Shown: positions 29,333 to 38,915 of the stretch, one piece after another
How the letters are laid out: the number at the start of each line of letters is the position of its first letter
Numbering within the stretch: position 1 is the first letter of the stretch
NCBI GenBank assembly: GCA_003164785.1
Contig: PLUE01000022.1
Span: 92,590-156,589, forward strand
Length of the DNA stretch: 64,000 nucleotides
Source: Gammaproteobacteria bacterium
GTDB lineage: Bacteria > Pseudomonadota > Gammaproteobacteria > Steroidobacterales > Steroidobacteraceae
Direction: 5' to 3'
Program-made: the position numbers and the translations under genes
Notes under the pieces: model-generated
What the model was told of the DNA's origin: nothing
Seen by the model: only the letters and a program-made list of their open reading frames with translations
Databases searched by the model: none

Positions 29333-30264
29333 CAGGCTTTCACCACTCTCGCGCCGTACGCTTCCAACGAGGAAATCCAGCTATCCGCCTTCAAGTCGTG
29401 CCGGGCGAACGCCGCCACCATCGCGCCACGCACCGCCTCGGCATGCTGGATCTCGGCCCACGCGAATATCGCCGGTCCCGCACCCGAAATCGAGCATCCC
29501 AGCGCTCCCGCCGACATGGCGCCGCGCTGCACGTCCTTGAATCCCGGGATCAGGGAACGGCGCTGCGGTTCGATGATCACGTCGTTGAACGAATCCCGGA
29601 TCATGTCCAAATCATTCGAGTAGCAGCCACTGATGAAGCCGGCGAGATTGGCGCTCTGCCAGACGAAATCCGAGCGCGAGACATCGGTCTTCAACACCGC
29701 CCGCGCCTCGCGGGTCCCCAGGAACATATGCGGATGCACCAGCACGCAGCGCAGCGACGGCGGCACGGGAATCTGCTTGACGCGCGGATGGTCGATGCCC
29801 ACCGTCAGCACCAGACCGCCGATGAGGCACGGCGCGATGTTGTCGATATGAGCCGAGCCGCTCGCGATGATCTCGCCCTCCATCGCGAATCGGAGCAGCT
29901 GCAGCCGCGGCACCGGCTCCTCCAGCAACGCATTGGCGGCCACCACGGCGGCGACCGCCGAGGCGGCAGACCCGCCCATGCCCGACGCCAACGGGATGCC
30001 CTTGTCGATTTCGATCTCGAAACCATAATCCAAGCGCAGCGCCGCGTGCATGGCCTGGACCGCACGGCCCGCCGTGTTGTTGGCCGCCTCGATGGGAAGG
30101 TCGCCGGCGACACCCGTGATGGACGTGATGCGCACCACCGGCTCGTCGATCCGCCGCAACCGCACATGATCCCCGACCGTGTCCACGGAATGACCCAAAA
30201 TATCGAAGCCGATGCCGACGTTGGCAACGGTGGCGGGTGCGAAGGCAGTAACGTCAGTAAGCAC
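29332..30264 (-). CDS. thrB: Homoserine kinase ThrB (GHMP family)
   Basis: Phosphorylates homoserine for threonine synthesis. The 310-residue product equals E. coli ThrB in length. The first motif is FAPATVANVGIGFDILG, and the ATP loop is PLASGMGGSAASAVAAV. A third motif, SGAGPAIFAW, lies near the C-terminus. The start is GTG 30264 with GAGGATCACC just ahead. The frame stays open upstream to 30402, but that part overlaps thrA and does not look coding. Spacer to thrA is 26 bases. Confidence 0.95.
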   Translation of the reverse strand: MLTDVTAFAPATVANVGIGFDILGHSVDTVGDHVRLRRIDEPVVRITSITGVAGDLPIEAANNTAGRAVQAMHAALRLDYGFEIEIDKGIPLASGMGGSAASAVAAVVAANALLEEPVPRLQLLRFAMEGEIIASGSAHIDNIAPCLIGGLVLTVGIDHPRVKQIPVPPSLRCVLVHPHMFLGTREARAVLKTDVSRSDFVWQSANLAGFISGCYSNDLDMIRDSFNDVIIEPQRRSLIPGFKDVQRGAMSAGALGCSISGAGPAIFAWAEIQHAEAVRGAMVAAFARHDLKADSWISSLEAYGARVVKA

Positions 30265-30290
30265 GGTGATCCTCGAGGTAGACAAACACT

Positions 30291-32762
30291 TTAAAGATGC
30301 GCGCCCAGGTAGGCGGACAATCGCAGAAGATCCGAGAACACGCCACCGGCCGTGACCTCGGGCCCTGCGCCCGGTCCCTGCACGATCAGCGGATTGTCGC
30401 AATACCGGCGCGTGGCAAACCGCACGACGTTGTCGGTGAGCGCGATGTTTGCAAAGGCATGTTTGGCGTCGAGGTAGGTCAGGCTCACGGTGGCGGTGCC
30501 GTCGGCGTCGATGCGACCGACGTAGCGCAACACCTGGTGCTTGGACCTCGCATCCGCGAGCATGGCCGCCATCTCGGCGTCGAATTCCGGCAGGCGCGCC
30601 ATGAACTCCTCGACGCTGACCGAGTCCAGCGCCTTCGGCACGAGACCCTTGACCACGACGTCCGACATCTCCAGCGTCAGGCCCATTTCGCGCCCCAGGA
30701 TGATGAGCTTGCGCGCGACGTCCATGCCCGACAGGTCGTCGCGCGGGTCCGGCTCGGTGTAGCCCTTGAGCTTGGCCGCGCGCACGATGGAGGAGAAGGC
30801 TTCACTGCCGTCGTACACGTTGAACAGATATGCCAGCGTCCCGGAGAAGATGCCCTCGATGCGCGTGACCACATCCCCGGTCTCGCGCAGATCCCGCAGC
30901 GTCTGGATGATCGGCAGCCCCGCGCCCACCGTGGCCTCGTAGAGATAGTGCGTACCGGCGGCGCGCCGCGCCTCCTGCATGGCGCGGTAATACGGCATCG
31001 GGCCGCTGTTGGCTTTCTTGTTCGGCGTCACGACGTGGATGCCGCGCTGCAGCCACGCAGCGTAGTTCCCCGCCACCGCGGCGCTCGCGGTGCAGTCGAT
31101 GATGACCGTATGCGGGATGTAATCGGCCTGGACGTGTTTCGCGAACTTCTCCAGATCCAGCGGCTCCCCGGCCGTCTCGAGCTGCTTCGCCAGCACCTCC
31201 ACGTCGACGCTCTCCTCCGTCAGCAACATGCGCTTCGATCCGGCGACGCCACGCACGCGAAGATCCAGATTGACCGCGCGCAGCCGCTGCACCTGCGAGG
31301 CGATCTGCGCGAGCAGGACGCGCCCCACGGTGCCGGGTCCGATCAGTCCGATGGACAGGGTGTTGGGCGACAGATAGAACGCGGCGTGCACCGCGCGCAG
31401 CGCCTTGGCGGCGCCCTTCCCATCCACCACCACCGAGATGTTGCGCTCGGAGGCACCCTGCGCGATGGCGCGCACGCTGATGGCAGCGTCACCCAACGAG
31501 TTGAACACCTTCGCCGCGACGCCATGCGCACCGGCCATGCCGTCGCCGACCACGGCCAGGATGCTCAATCCCAATCCCACCTCGACGTGTTGAATCTGCC
31601 CGTCGCGCAGTTCCGCATCGAACGCCTTGCGCACCGCGGCTTCGGCACGCACCGCCTGCGCCTCGGGAATCGCAAAACAGATCGAATGCTCGGAGCTTCC
31701 CTGGGATATCAATATCACCGAAATGCCGGCATCGCGCAGCGCCCCGAACAAGCGGTGCGCGGTGCCCGGCACGCCGATCATTCCCGCGCCTTCCAGGTTG
31801 ATCAACGCCACCGGATCGATGGTGGTGATGCCCTTGACCGTGAGCGCCGAGACGGGCTTCGCGCAGATCAGCGTTCCCCGTTTCTCAGGCGCGAAGGTGT
31901 TGCGGATGTAGATCGGGATGTCGCGCGCGACCGCGGGCTCCATGGTCTGCGGATGAATGACCTTGGCGCCGAAGTACGCGAGTTCCATGGCTTCGTTGTA
32001 CGACAGCTGATCGATGACCTGCGCGTTCGGCACCAGGCGCGGATCGGCCGACAACACGCCGTCGACGTCGGTCCAGATGATGATTTCCGCCGCATTCAGC
32101 AATGCGCCGAATATCGAGCCGGAAAAGTCGCTGCCGTTGCGGCCCAGCGTGGTCGGCATGCCGGTCGTCGTCGTGGCGATGAAGCCGGTCACCACCAAGC
32201 GCCCCTTGAAGCCCGGCGGCACCAAGGCGCTCAGATTCTTCTCGCTGATCGCCCATTGCACGGCGGGCCCCAGGGAGCCCCACTCCACGATGACCACCTC
32301 GCGCGCATCGACCCACTGCACGGCGCCCGTGATCCGCGCCCGCTCGCGCAGGAATGGCGCGAACAAGCGGGTCGACCAGATCTCGCCATAGCCGGAAATC
32401 ACGTCGCGCATGGTCTGCGGCGCGGACCGAATCAGCCGCACGGTCTGCAGCAGGCCCGTGATGTCGGCGCAGTCCTTGTCCAACTGCGCGGTGTACGCGG
32501 CACGGGCCGATGCCGACACCAATTCCGCCGCCAGCGCCACATGGCGCGCCTTGAGCGCATCGACGGCGCCCGCGAAATTGCCGTCGGGCTGCTCCGCCAA
32601 GGCCACCAGCGTGAGCAGCGCATCCGTGACGCCACGACACGCCGACAGCACCACGGCCTCCCGCGGGTTCATCGACGACTCGATGATCTGCGCGACGCGT
32701 CGGAAGCAGCCCGCGTCCGCAACGCTCGAGCCGCCAAACTTATGAACGATCCATTTATCCAT
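30291..32762 (-). CDS. thrA: Bifunctional aspartokinase / homoserine dehydrogenase ThrA
   Basis: First and third committed steps of threonine synthesis in one 823-residue protein, as in E. coli ThrA (820). The N-terminal kinase has WIVHKFGGSSVADAGCF and GRNGSDFSGSIFGALL. ACT-like regulatory segments (about residues 310-460) follow, then a Rossmann homoserine dehydrogenase starting GLIGPGTVGRVLLAQI and containing KGYTEPDPRDDLSGMDVARKL. First gene of thrABC. The 145 bases upstream contain no threonine/isoleucine-rich leader peptide, so classical thr attenuation is not evident. A TAGAAT at 32814-32819 on the minus strand may be a -10 box. Confidence 0.96.
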   Translation of the reverse strand: MDKWIVHKFGGSSVADAGCFRRVAQIIESSMNPREAVVLSACRGVTDALLTLVALAEQPDGNFAGAVDALKARHVALAAELVSASARAAYTAQLDKDCADITGLLQTVRLIRSAPQTMRDVISGYGEIWSTRLFAPFLRERARITGAVQWVDAREVVIVEWGSLGPAVQWAISEKNLSALVPPGFKGRLVVTGFIATTTTGMPTTLGRNGSDFSGSIFGALLNAAEIIIWTDVDGVLSADPRLVPNAQVIDQLSYNEAMELAYFGAKVIHPQTMEPAVARDIPIYIRNTFAPEKRGTLICAKPVSALTVKGITTIDPVALINLEGAGMIGVPGTAHRLFGALRDAGISVILISQGSSEHSICFAIPEAQAVRAEAAVRKAFDAELRDGQIQHVEVGLGLSILAVVGDGMAGAHGVAAKVFNSLGDAAISVRAIAQGASERNISVVVDGKGAAKALRAVHAAFYLSPNTLSIGLIGPGTVGRVLLAQIASQVQRLRAVNLDLRVRGVAGSKRMLLTEESVDVEVLAKQLETAGEPLDLEKFAKHVQADYIPHTVIIDCTASAAVAGNYAAWLQRGIHVVTPNKKANSGPMPYYRAMQEARRAAGTHYLYEATVGAGLPIIQTLRDLRETGDVVTRIEGIFSGTLAYLFNVYDGSEAFSSIVRAAKLKGYTEPDPRDDLSGMDVARKLIILGREMGLTLEMSDVVVKGLVPKALDSVSVEEFMARLPEFDAEMAAMLADARSKHQVLRYVGRIDADGTATVSLTYLDAKHAFANIALTDNVVRFATRRYCDNPLIVQGPGAGPEVTAGGVFSDLLRLSAYLGAHL

Positions 32763-32907
32763 ACTTCACCCGCGCGCTTGCTGAAGCTTCAGGGCAACGC
32801 GCAACCTATTGATATTCTAGTGATGATGCGGCCTGAAACCGCTAGACAGCGCGGAACTTTAATCGCTGCGCCGGGAGCCTAGCAAGGGGCAAGGCAGGAA
32901 ACCACGG

Positions 32908-35079
32908 CTAAGGCGGCCCCCGTCGCTTATGGGACGCCGTGCCCGACTTCGGCAAGCCCGTGTGCTGGGTCCGGAAAGGCAGGCCGGCCCGCATGGTTCC
33001 ACCGCCCGGGCGCGGTACCGACACCGGCTGGTAGGCGGGAATCAAATGATGCTTGCCGTTGCCGATCAAGTCGGCACGGCCCATGCGCTTCAAGGCCTCG
33101 CGCAGAATCGGCCAATTCTCCGGATCGTGGTAGCGCAGGAAAGCCTTGTGCAACCGCCGCACCTTGATGCCCTTCGGGATCACGACTTCCTCGCTGTTGC
33201 GCGCCACGCGCTTCAGCGGATTCTTGCCCGAGTGAAACATCGCGGTCGCCGTGGCCATCGGCGACGGCAGGAACGCCTGCACCTGATCCGCCCGAAAGCC
33301 GTTCTTCTTGAGCCACACCGCCAATTCCAACATATCCTGATCGCGCGTGCCCGGATGTGCCGCGATGAAGTAGGGAATCAGATACTGTTCCTTGCCCGCT
33401 TCGCGCGAGAACCTGTCGAACAGCTCCTTGAACTTGTAGAACGTCCCCACCCCCGGCTTCATCATCTTCGAGAGCGGTCCCTCCCCGATGGCCTCGGGCG
33501 CGATCTTCAGATAGCCGCCGGTGTGGTGGGTGGCCAATTCCTTGATGTACTCCGGCGACTCGGTGGCCAGGTCGTAGCGCACGCCCGACGCGATCAAGAT
33601 CTTCTTGATGCCCTTGAGTGCGCGCGCCCGACGGTAGAGGCTGATCAGCGGGGCGTGATTGGTGTTGAGGTTCGGGCAGATGCCCGGGTAGACGCACGAC
33701 GGACGCCGGCAGGCCGACTCGATCGCGGGGCTCTTGCAGCGCAACCGGTACATGTTGGCCGTCGGTCCGCCGATGTCCGAGATGACGCCGGTGAAGCCCG
33801 AGACCTTGTCGCGGATGGTCTCGATCTCGCGGATGACCGAGTCTTCGGAGCGGCTCTGAATGATGCGGCCTTCGTGTTCCGTGATCGAACAGAAGGTGCA
33901 GCCGCCGAAGCAGCCCCGCTGGATCGACACCGAGAAGCGAATCATCTGGTATGCAGGGATCTTCGCCTTGCCATAGCTCGGATGCGGCAGCCGTGCATAC
34001 GGCAACTCGTACACCGCGTCCATCTCATCGGTCTCGAGCGGGATCGGCGGCGGGTTGAGCCACACGTCGAACGTCCCATGACGCTGCACCAGCGCGCGCG
34101 CGTTGCCGGGGTTCGCTTCCAGATGCAATATCCGCGACGCATGCGCATATAGCACGGGATCGTTGCTGACCTGCTCGAAGGACGGCAGGCGGATGACGCT
34201 ATGCTCACGCTGCGCGTTCGGCACCTTGCGATAGAACTTCACGACGTTGGTGGCCGCGGCCGGCATAGCCGTGACCACCGCAGCGCTCCCCGCGGCAGCG
34301 CCCAGCACCTGCTTGCGCTCATCCTCGGAGGCGTACGGATCGACCCGCGGGGCCAGCGGTCCGGGCGTGTCGAGTTCAGTGGAATCGATCTCGACCCAGT
34401 CGGCCGGGACGCCGCGCCGCACGAACGCGGTACCGCGCAGATCGGTGATCTCGTCGATGGGCGCACCGGCGTCGAGCCGCTGCGCGATCGCGCCGATCTG
34501 CCGCTCCGCATTGCCGAACACCAGCAGGTCCGCCTTGGCATCCACCAGCACGGAGCGCCGCACATGCTCCGACCAATAGTCGAAGTGTGCGATCCGCCGC
34601 AAGCTGGCCTCGATGCCGCCGATCACGATCGGCACATGCTTGTACGCCTCACGAACGCGCTGCGAGTACACGATGACGCAGCGGTCCGGCCGCTTGCCGC
34701 CCAGGCCGCCGGGGGTATAGGCATCGTCGCTGCGCACCCGGCGATCCGACGTGTAGCGGTTCACCATCGAGTCCATGTTCCCGCCGGTCACGCCGAAGAA
34801 CAATCGCGGCGCACCAAGCGCCTCGAAATCACGGGTGCTGTGCCAATCCGGCTGCGCGATGATGCCGACTTTGAACCCTTGTGCCTCGAGCACGCGGCCG
34901 ATGATGGCCATCCCGAAGCTGGGATGATCGACGTAGGCGTCGCCCGTCACGACGATGACATCGCACTGTTTCCAGCCCAGCGCGTCCATTTCGGCCCGCG
35001 TGGTCGGCAAAAATGTCGCCGGCTTGGAGCCGGCGACGCGTGCTTTATCAGGCGAAAATAGGGGGGCGGCGGTTTGCAT
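32908..35079 (-). CDS. ygiQ: YgiQ family radical SAM protein
   Basis: A 723-residue protein with the radical SAM cluster motif CFGGCTFCS (CX3CX2C). The N-terminal domain starts with [19 protein letters not shown] and [22 protein letters not shown]. The family-specific ending contains [23 protein letters not shown]. The function of YgiQ proteins is not established. It lies 48 bases downstream of the DegP-type gene on the same strand and could be transcribed with it. A small Ala-rich segment (about residue 265) interrupts a linker. Start ATG 35079 agrees with the family N-terminus. Confidence 0.93.
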   Translation of the reverse strand: MQTAAPLFSPDKARVAGSKPATFLPTTRAEMDALGWKQCDVIVVTGDAYVDHPSFGMAIIGRVLEAQGFKVGIIAQPDWHSTRDFEALGAPRLFFGVTGGNMDSMVNRYTSDRRVRSDDAYTPGGLGGKRPDRCVIVYSQRVREAYKHVPIVIGGIEASLRRIAHFDYWSEHVRRSVLVDAKADLLVFGNAERQIGAIAQRLDAGAPIDEITDLRGTAFVRRGVPADWVEIDSTELDTPGPLAPRVDPYASEDERKQVLGAAAGSAAVVTAMPAAATNVVKFYRKVPNAQREHSVIRLPSFEQVSNDPVLYAHASRILHLEANPGNARALVQRHGTFDVWLNPPPIPLETDEMDAVYELPYARLPHPSYGKAKIPAYQMIRFSVSIQRGCFGGCTFCSITEHEGRIIQSRSEDSVIREIETIRDKVSGFTGVISDIGGPTANMYRLRCKSPAIESACRRPSCVYPGICPNLNTNHAPLISLYRRARALKGIKKILIASGVRYDLATESPEYIKELATHHTGGYLKIAPEAIGEGPLSKMMKPGVGTFYKFKELFDRFSREAGKEQYLIPYFIAAHPGTRDQDMLELAVWLKKNGFRADQVQAFLPSPMATATAMFHSGKNPLKRVARNSEEVVIPKGIKVRRLHKAFLRYHDPENWPILREALKRMGRADLIGNGKHHLIPAYQPVSVPRPGGGTMRAGLPFRTQHTGLPKSGTASHKRRGPP

Positions 35080-35127
35080 CGCCGGGATTAGGCCTGAATG
35101 CGGACGGTAAGTACAACTTAACTCGAA

Positions 35128-36588
35128 TCAGCCCAGATCGACCGGAACGTAGATCTGCGCGTCTTCGCGCTGGATCAACAGGGCGATGCTGTGACCGGCG
35201 CGCGCGACCTCTCGTTTCAGGTCCGCAACGGTGGCCACATAGGCTCCGTTGACGCCCAAAACCACGTCTCCCGCCTGCAGTCCGGCCGCCAAAGCCGGTC
35301 CCGTGACATCCTCGACCACCAAACGGCCCTTCGTGTGCAATTCCTGCTGCTCGTCGGGTTTCAACGGCCGCACCGCCAGCCCCAGCTTGCCGCCGCCATC
35401 CTCACCCGCGTTCTTCGCCGCCTCGGCCGGCTTGTCCTCGAGCAGTACCGTCCTGATCATCACGTCGGTGGCCTTCTTGTCGTGCCACAGTCCGATCTTG
35501 GCCTCGCTGCCGGGCGTCAGCTGCGAAATCACGGCGGGAAGATCCCAGGAATGATCGATATTGCGGCCGTTCACGCTGGTGATGATGTCACCCGGTTTCA
35601 GGCCGGCTTTCTCGCCGGGGCTGCCGGGCTCGACCGCGCTCACCAAGGCGCCGTGCGGCGTCGTCAGGCCGAAGGACAACGCCAGCGGCTGGCTCAGATC
35701 CTGCACCGCAACACCGATGCGGCTGCGATTGACCTTGCCGTTCTTGAGGAGCTGGTCCTTGACGCTCAGGGCAACGTCGATGGGGATCGCGAATGACATG
35801 CCCATGTAGCCGCCCGTGCGGCTGTAGATCTGCGAATTGATGCCAATCACCTGGCCATCGACGTTGAACAGCGGGCCGCCCGAGTTGCCGGGATTGACCG
35901 CCGCATCGGTCTGGATGAACGGCACATAGGATGAGTTGCTGTCATCGGGCAAGGTGCGCCCCGTCGCACTCACCACGCCGGCCGTCACGCTGTTCTCGAA
36001 GCCGAACGGTGAACCGATGGCGATCGCCCACTGCCCCGGCTTGATCTTCGTCGGATCGCCGAAGTGCACGAACGGCAGCCCGGTCGCCGCAATCTTGATG
36101 AGTGCGACGTCGCTGCGTTTGTCGACGCCGATCACCTTGGCCGCAAACTCACGGCGATCCGTCAGTTTGACAGTCACTTCGGATGCGTCCGCCACCACAT
36201 GTGCGTTGGTCAGCACGTACCCGTCGGCACTGACGATGAAGCCGGACCCAATCCCGTGACTCGGCGGCGTTTTCTCAGGGCTCGGCATGTTCCGATGGAA
36301 GAATTGGGACAGCGGATCCTCATCTCCCCCCTGACCCATGCCGGATTTCGACGGTTTCTCGGTCACGCTGATGTTCACGACGGCAGCGCCGCTTTCGGCC
36401 ACCAGCTGTGTAAAGTCCGGCAGCCCCGTCACGCGCGCCGCGGCCGGCGCAGGCGATATGGGCACCACGGTCGCGGCGACCGGCGCGGAGGCGGACTGAG
36501 CGGTGTCCGCGCTGGAGCGCTGGTGGGCGACGACGACGACGAAAATACCCGCGACTGCCGCGAGCGACCAAGTTCTCATGCTTCCCAT
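35128..36588 (-). CDS. degP: Periplasmic serine endoprotease of the DegP/HtrA (Do) family
   Basis: Envelope quality-control protease and chaperone. The 486-residue product has an N-terminal signal or anchor (residues 5-22), the catalytic triad H130 (TNAHVV), D160 (SDVALIKI) and S236 (GNSGGPL), and two PDZ domains (about 280-370 and 395-480). The linker after the signal is Ala/Pro-rich. ATG 36588 is preceded by GAGGAT; the second ATG three codons on is possible. A SigmaE-like promoter upstream fits the usual regulation of degP. DegP and DegQ cannot be told apart confidently here. Confidence 0.93.
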   Translation of the reverse strand: MGSMRTWSLAAVAGIFVVVVAHQRSSADTAQSASAPVAATVVPISPAPAAARVTGLPDFTQLVAESGAAVVNISVTEKPSKSGMGQGGDEDPLSQFFHRNMPSPEKTPPSHGIGSGFIVSADGYVLTNAHVVADASEVTVKLTDRREFAAKVIGVDKRSDVALIKIAATGLPFVHFGDPTKIKPGQWAIAIGSPFGFENSVTAGVVSATGRTLPDDSNSSYVPFIQTDAAVNPGNSGGPLFNVDGQVIGINSQIYSRTGGYMGMSFAIPIDVALSVKDQLLKNGKVNRSRIGVAVQDLSQPLALSFGLTTPHGALVSAVEPGSPGEKAGLKPGDIITSVNGRNIDHSWDLPAVISQLTPGSEAKIGLWHDKKATDVMIRTVLLEDKPAEAAKNAGEDGGGKLGLAVRPLKPDEQQELHTKGRLVVEDVTGPALAAGLQAGDVVLGVNGAYVATVADLKREVARAGHSIALLIQREDAQIYVPVDLG

Positions 36589-36628
36589 TGAAGTAGATCC
36601 TCTACAAACCGGTTATTGAACTGACAGG

Positions 36629-36657
36629 TCAGACCGCTAATGTGGGGGGTCGGTTTC
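36629..36657 (-). promoter_or_regulatory. Possible SigmaE (RpoE)-type promoter of degP
   Basis: On the minus strand GAAACC (36657-36652), a 17-base spacer and GTCTGA (36634-36629) resemble the GAACTT/GTCTAA SigmaE consensus. The -10 box lies about 40 bases before the degP start. The match is partial. Confidence 0.3.
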
Positions 36658-36753
36658 ATATTTCTACCTCGATGCCCCGTCATTTTGCGCTTTTTGCGGC
36701 CCGAACGTCGAACTGTGACATCCGAATGGGCCAATCATACTCCCGGCGGCTAA

Positions 36754-36900
36754 TCTGCCCGCCGGAGCAGTCCCCAAGATGGCTTCGAACTGCAGTTCGA
36801 GGACGACGGCTGCGGCCTCGACCCGGAGCACGTGCGTGTCGTCGCCGCGCAGCGCGACGTCGTGACCAGCGACGAAGTGACGACAAGGTGGCCTGACCGG
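36754..36900 (+). pseudogene. Probable relic of a CheA-type histidine kinase ATPase domain
   Basis: This 312-bp gap between degP and the carboxylase gene contains a plus-strand frame with strongly GC-rich third positions, unlike random spacer. It encodes GFELQFEDDGCGLDPEHVR followed by VVAAQRDVVTSDEVTTRWPD. The DDGxGLD segment and the following helix with R..VT..E match the N-box region of CheA-like kinases. There is no start, and downstream the frame runs into the antisense strand of the next gene, so it can only be a fragment. The rest of the gap (36589-36753) shows only the degP promoter region. Confidence 0.35.
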
Positions 36901-38913
36901 TTACGCGCTTGTCGCGCAAGCGGGCGCCAACTCGAGCAATACCGCGTCGGCGGGCACCCGATCCGCGACGCCGACCAACACCCGCCCGACGATGCCTGCA
37001 TGGGGCGCCGTCAAGGTGTGTTCCATTTTCATCGCCTCCACGGTGACCAGCGCGGCGCCGCGCGGCACCCGCTGCCCTTCGCTGACGTGCAGCGCGACCA
37101 CGGTGCCCGGCAGTGGCGTCTTCAAGGACCCCTCCTCCGCGACCGCCTCGACATCGAGCGCATCCTCGGTCAGCGCGAGGCGCAACGCCGCGTGACCGCC
37201 GTTCGCGAACACATGCAGTTGCGAACCCACTTCCACCATATGAGCGCGCACCCGCCGACCCGCCAATTCCACGTCGAACCAGGCGCCGGACGCCAAAACC
37301 GACGCCGCGAACTCGCGCCCGGCGATACGGCAAATGGTTGTCGGTGAGCCTGCCTCGACGGTCACGAGGCGCTCGCCGAAGCGCCACGCGGACCTCGGGG
37401 CGGCGCCCAGGCGCCACCCGCGCGTGTCCTGCCAGGGAGCCTCGATGCCACGGTCGCGGGTCGTGTACCACAAGGCCGCCAGCACCAGGTCCTCATCCGT
37501 CGGAGCGGCCTCGCCGAATGCCAGATGCGCCGCACGCACGCGGAGAAAATCGGTGGCGACGTTGGCACGCAGGAACTCCTCGTCGGCGAGCACGCTCGCG
37601 AGCAGCGCCCGGTTGGTGAGCACGCCCGTGATCTCCAGGTCGGCCAACCCACGACGCAGGACGCCGATCGCGGCCGCGCGCGACCCGCCCCAGGCAATGA
37701 TTTTGCCCAGCATCGGATCGTAGAACGACGACACCTCGTCGCCTCCCTCGAAGCCCACGTCCAGCCTGAGTCCGTCTGCGGCACGGGGCCACTCGAGGTG
37801 CGTGATGCGTCCCACGCTCGGCAGGTAATCCTGCGCCGGATCCTCCGCATACACGCGCGCCTCGATGGCCGCACCGCGCGGGGCATCGACGCGGGCCATC
37901 GGCGCCTCGCCCAAACGCTCGCCGCGCGCGACCCGAATCTGCCATTCCACCAGGTCGACGCCCGTGATGAACTCGGTGACGGGATGTTCGACTTGCAGAC
38001 GCGTGTTCATTTCCATGAAGTAAAAGTGCTGCTGCTCATCGACCAGAAACTCGACGGTGCCCGCCCCGACATAACCCACCGTCCGGGCGGCCGTGATGGC
38101 CGCGCTCGACATGGCCGCCCGCACGTCCGCGCGCAGCCCCGGCGCGGGCGCCTCCTCGATGATCTTCTGGTGCCGACGCTGCACGGAGCAATCGCGGTCG
38201 AACAGCGTCACCACCTCGCCATGCATGTCGGCGAACACCTGGACCTCCACATGCCGCGCTCGCGCAAAATAGCGTTCGAGAAGCAGCCGCGTGTCGCCGA
38301 AGGCGGTGCGCGCCAGGCGCTGCGCGGACGCGAGCGCCGCATCGACGTCGGCGATGGAGTACACGACCTGCATTCCCTTGCCGCCGCCACCCGCGCTCGC
38401 CTTGACGATGAGCGGGAATCCCGCCCGTTCCGCCTCCGCGCGCAGGCGCTCGAGACTTTGATCGTCACCGTGATAGCCTGGCGCGACGGGCACGCCGACC
38501 CGCGCCATCGCGGCCTTCGATGCGCTTTTCGATCCCATCGCCAGGATGGCGGCCGCGGGCGGCCCGATGAAGACGAATCCCGCCGCGACGCAGCGCCTCG
38601 CGAACTCGGCGTTTTCCGACAGAAACCCATAGCCGGGATGGATGGCGTCGGCCCGCGCCCGGCGCGCGACATCGAGGATGCGGTCGATGTCCAGATAGCT
38701 GTCCACCGCCGGCGCCGCGCCCAAGCGGTATGCCTCGTCGGCCATCCGCACGTGACGCGCGCCACGATCCGCGTCGGAATACACCGCGATGGTGATGAGG
38801 CCCAGGTGCGCGGCGGTCCGTGCGATGCGGCACGCGATCTCGCCGCGATTGGCGACCAGAATGCGGTGCAAGGTAATGGGGCTCGCCGGCTCGTCGCTCA
38901 TGCTCATGTTCAT
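36901..38913 (-). CDS. liuD: Methylcrotonyl-CoA carboxylase alpha subunit (biotin carboxylase and BCCP)
   Basis: Biotin-carrying subunit of the leucine degradation carboxylase. The 670-residue protein has biotin carboxylase domains (RILVANRGEIACRIARTA, KASAGGGGKGMQ, MNTRLQVEHPVTE), a middle domain and a C-terminal biotinyl domain with K629 in EAMKMEH. Start region: GTG 38919 overlaps the beta-subunit stop in GTGA, and in-frame ATGs follow at 38913, 38907 and 38901; none has a strong ribosome site, so the choice is arbitrary within six codons. The assignment over acetyl- or propionyl-CoA carboxylase rests mainly on the neighbouring isovaleryl-CoA dehydrogenase. Confidence 0.9.
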   Translation of the reverse strand: MNMSMSDEPASPITLHRILVANRGEIACRIARTAAHLGLITIAVYSDADRGARHVRMADEAYRLGAAPAVDSYLDIDRILDVARRARADAIHPGYGFLSENAEFARRCVAAGFVFIGPPAAAILAMGSKSASKAAMARVGVPVAPGYHGDDQSLERLRAEAERAGFPLIVKASAGGGGKGMQVVYSIADVDAALASAQRLARTAFGDTRLLLERYFARARHVEVQVFADMHGEVVTLFDRDCSVQRRHQKIIEEAPAPGLRADVRAAMSSAAITAARTVGYVGAGTVEFLVDEQQHFYFMEMNTRLQVEHPVTEFITGVDLVEWQIRVARGERLGEAPMARVDAPRGAAIEARVYAEDPAQDYLPSVGRITHLEWPRAADGLRLDVGFEGGDEVSSFYDPMLGKIIAWGGSRAAAIGVLRRGLADLEITGVLTNRALLASVLADEEFLRANVATDFLRVRAAHLAFGEAAPTDEDLVLAALWYTTRDRGIEAPWQDTRGWRLGAAPRSAWRFGERLVTVEAGSPTTICRIAGREFAASVLASGAWFDVELAGRRVRAHMVEVGSQLHVFANGGHAALRLALTEDALDVEAVAEEGSLKTPLPGTVVALHVSEGQRVPRGAALVTVEAMKMEHTLTAPHAGIVGRVLVGVADRVPADAVLLELAPACATSA

Positions 38914-38915
38914 GC

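Noticed and set aside
30297..32882. Long open frame of 861 codons antisense to thrA
   Set aside because: It mirrors the GC-rich third positions of thrA, is rich in Arg/His/Gln/Gly without family motifs, and has no ribosome site. The same holds for long antisense frames over hrpA (7296-9152), acnA (16190-17815), liuB (38955-40571) and liuD (37525-39048).
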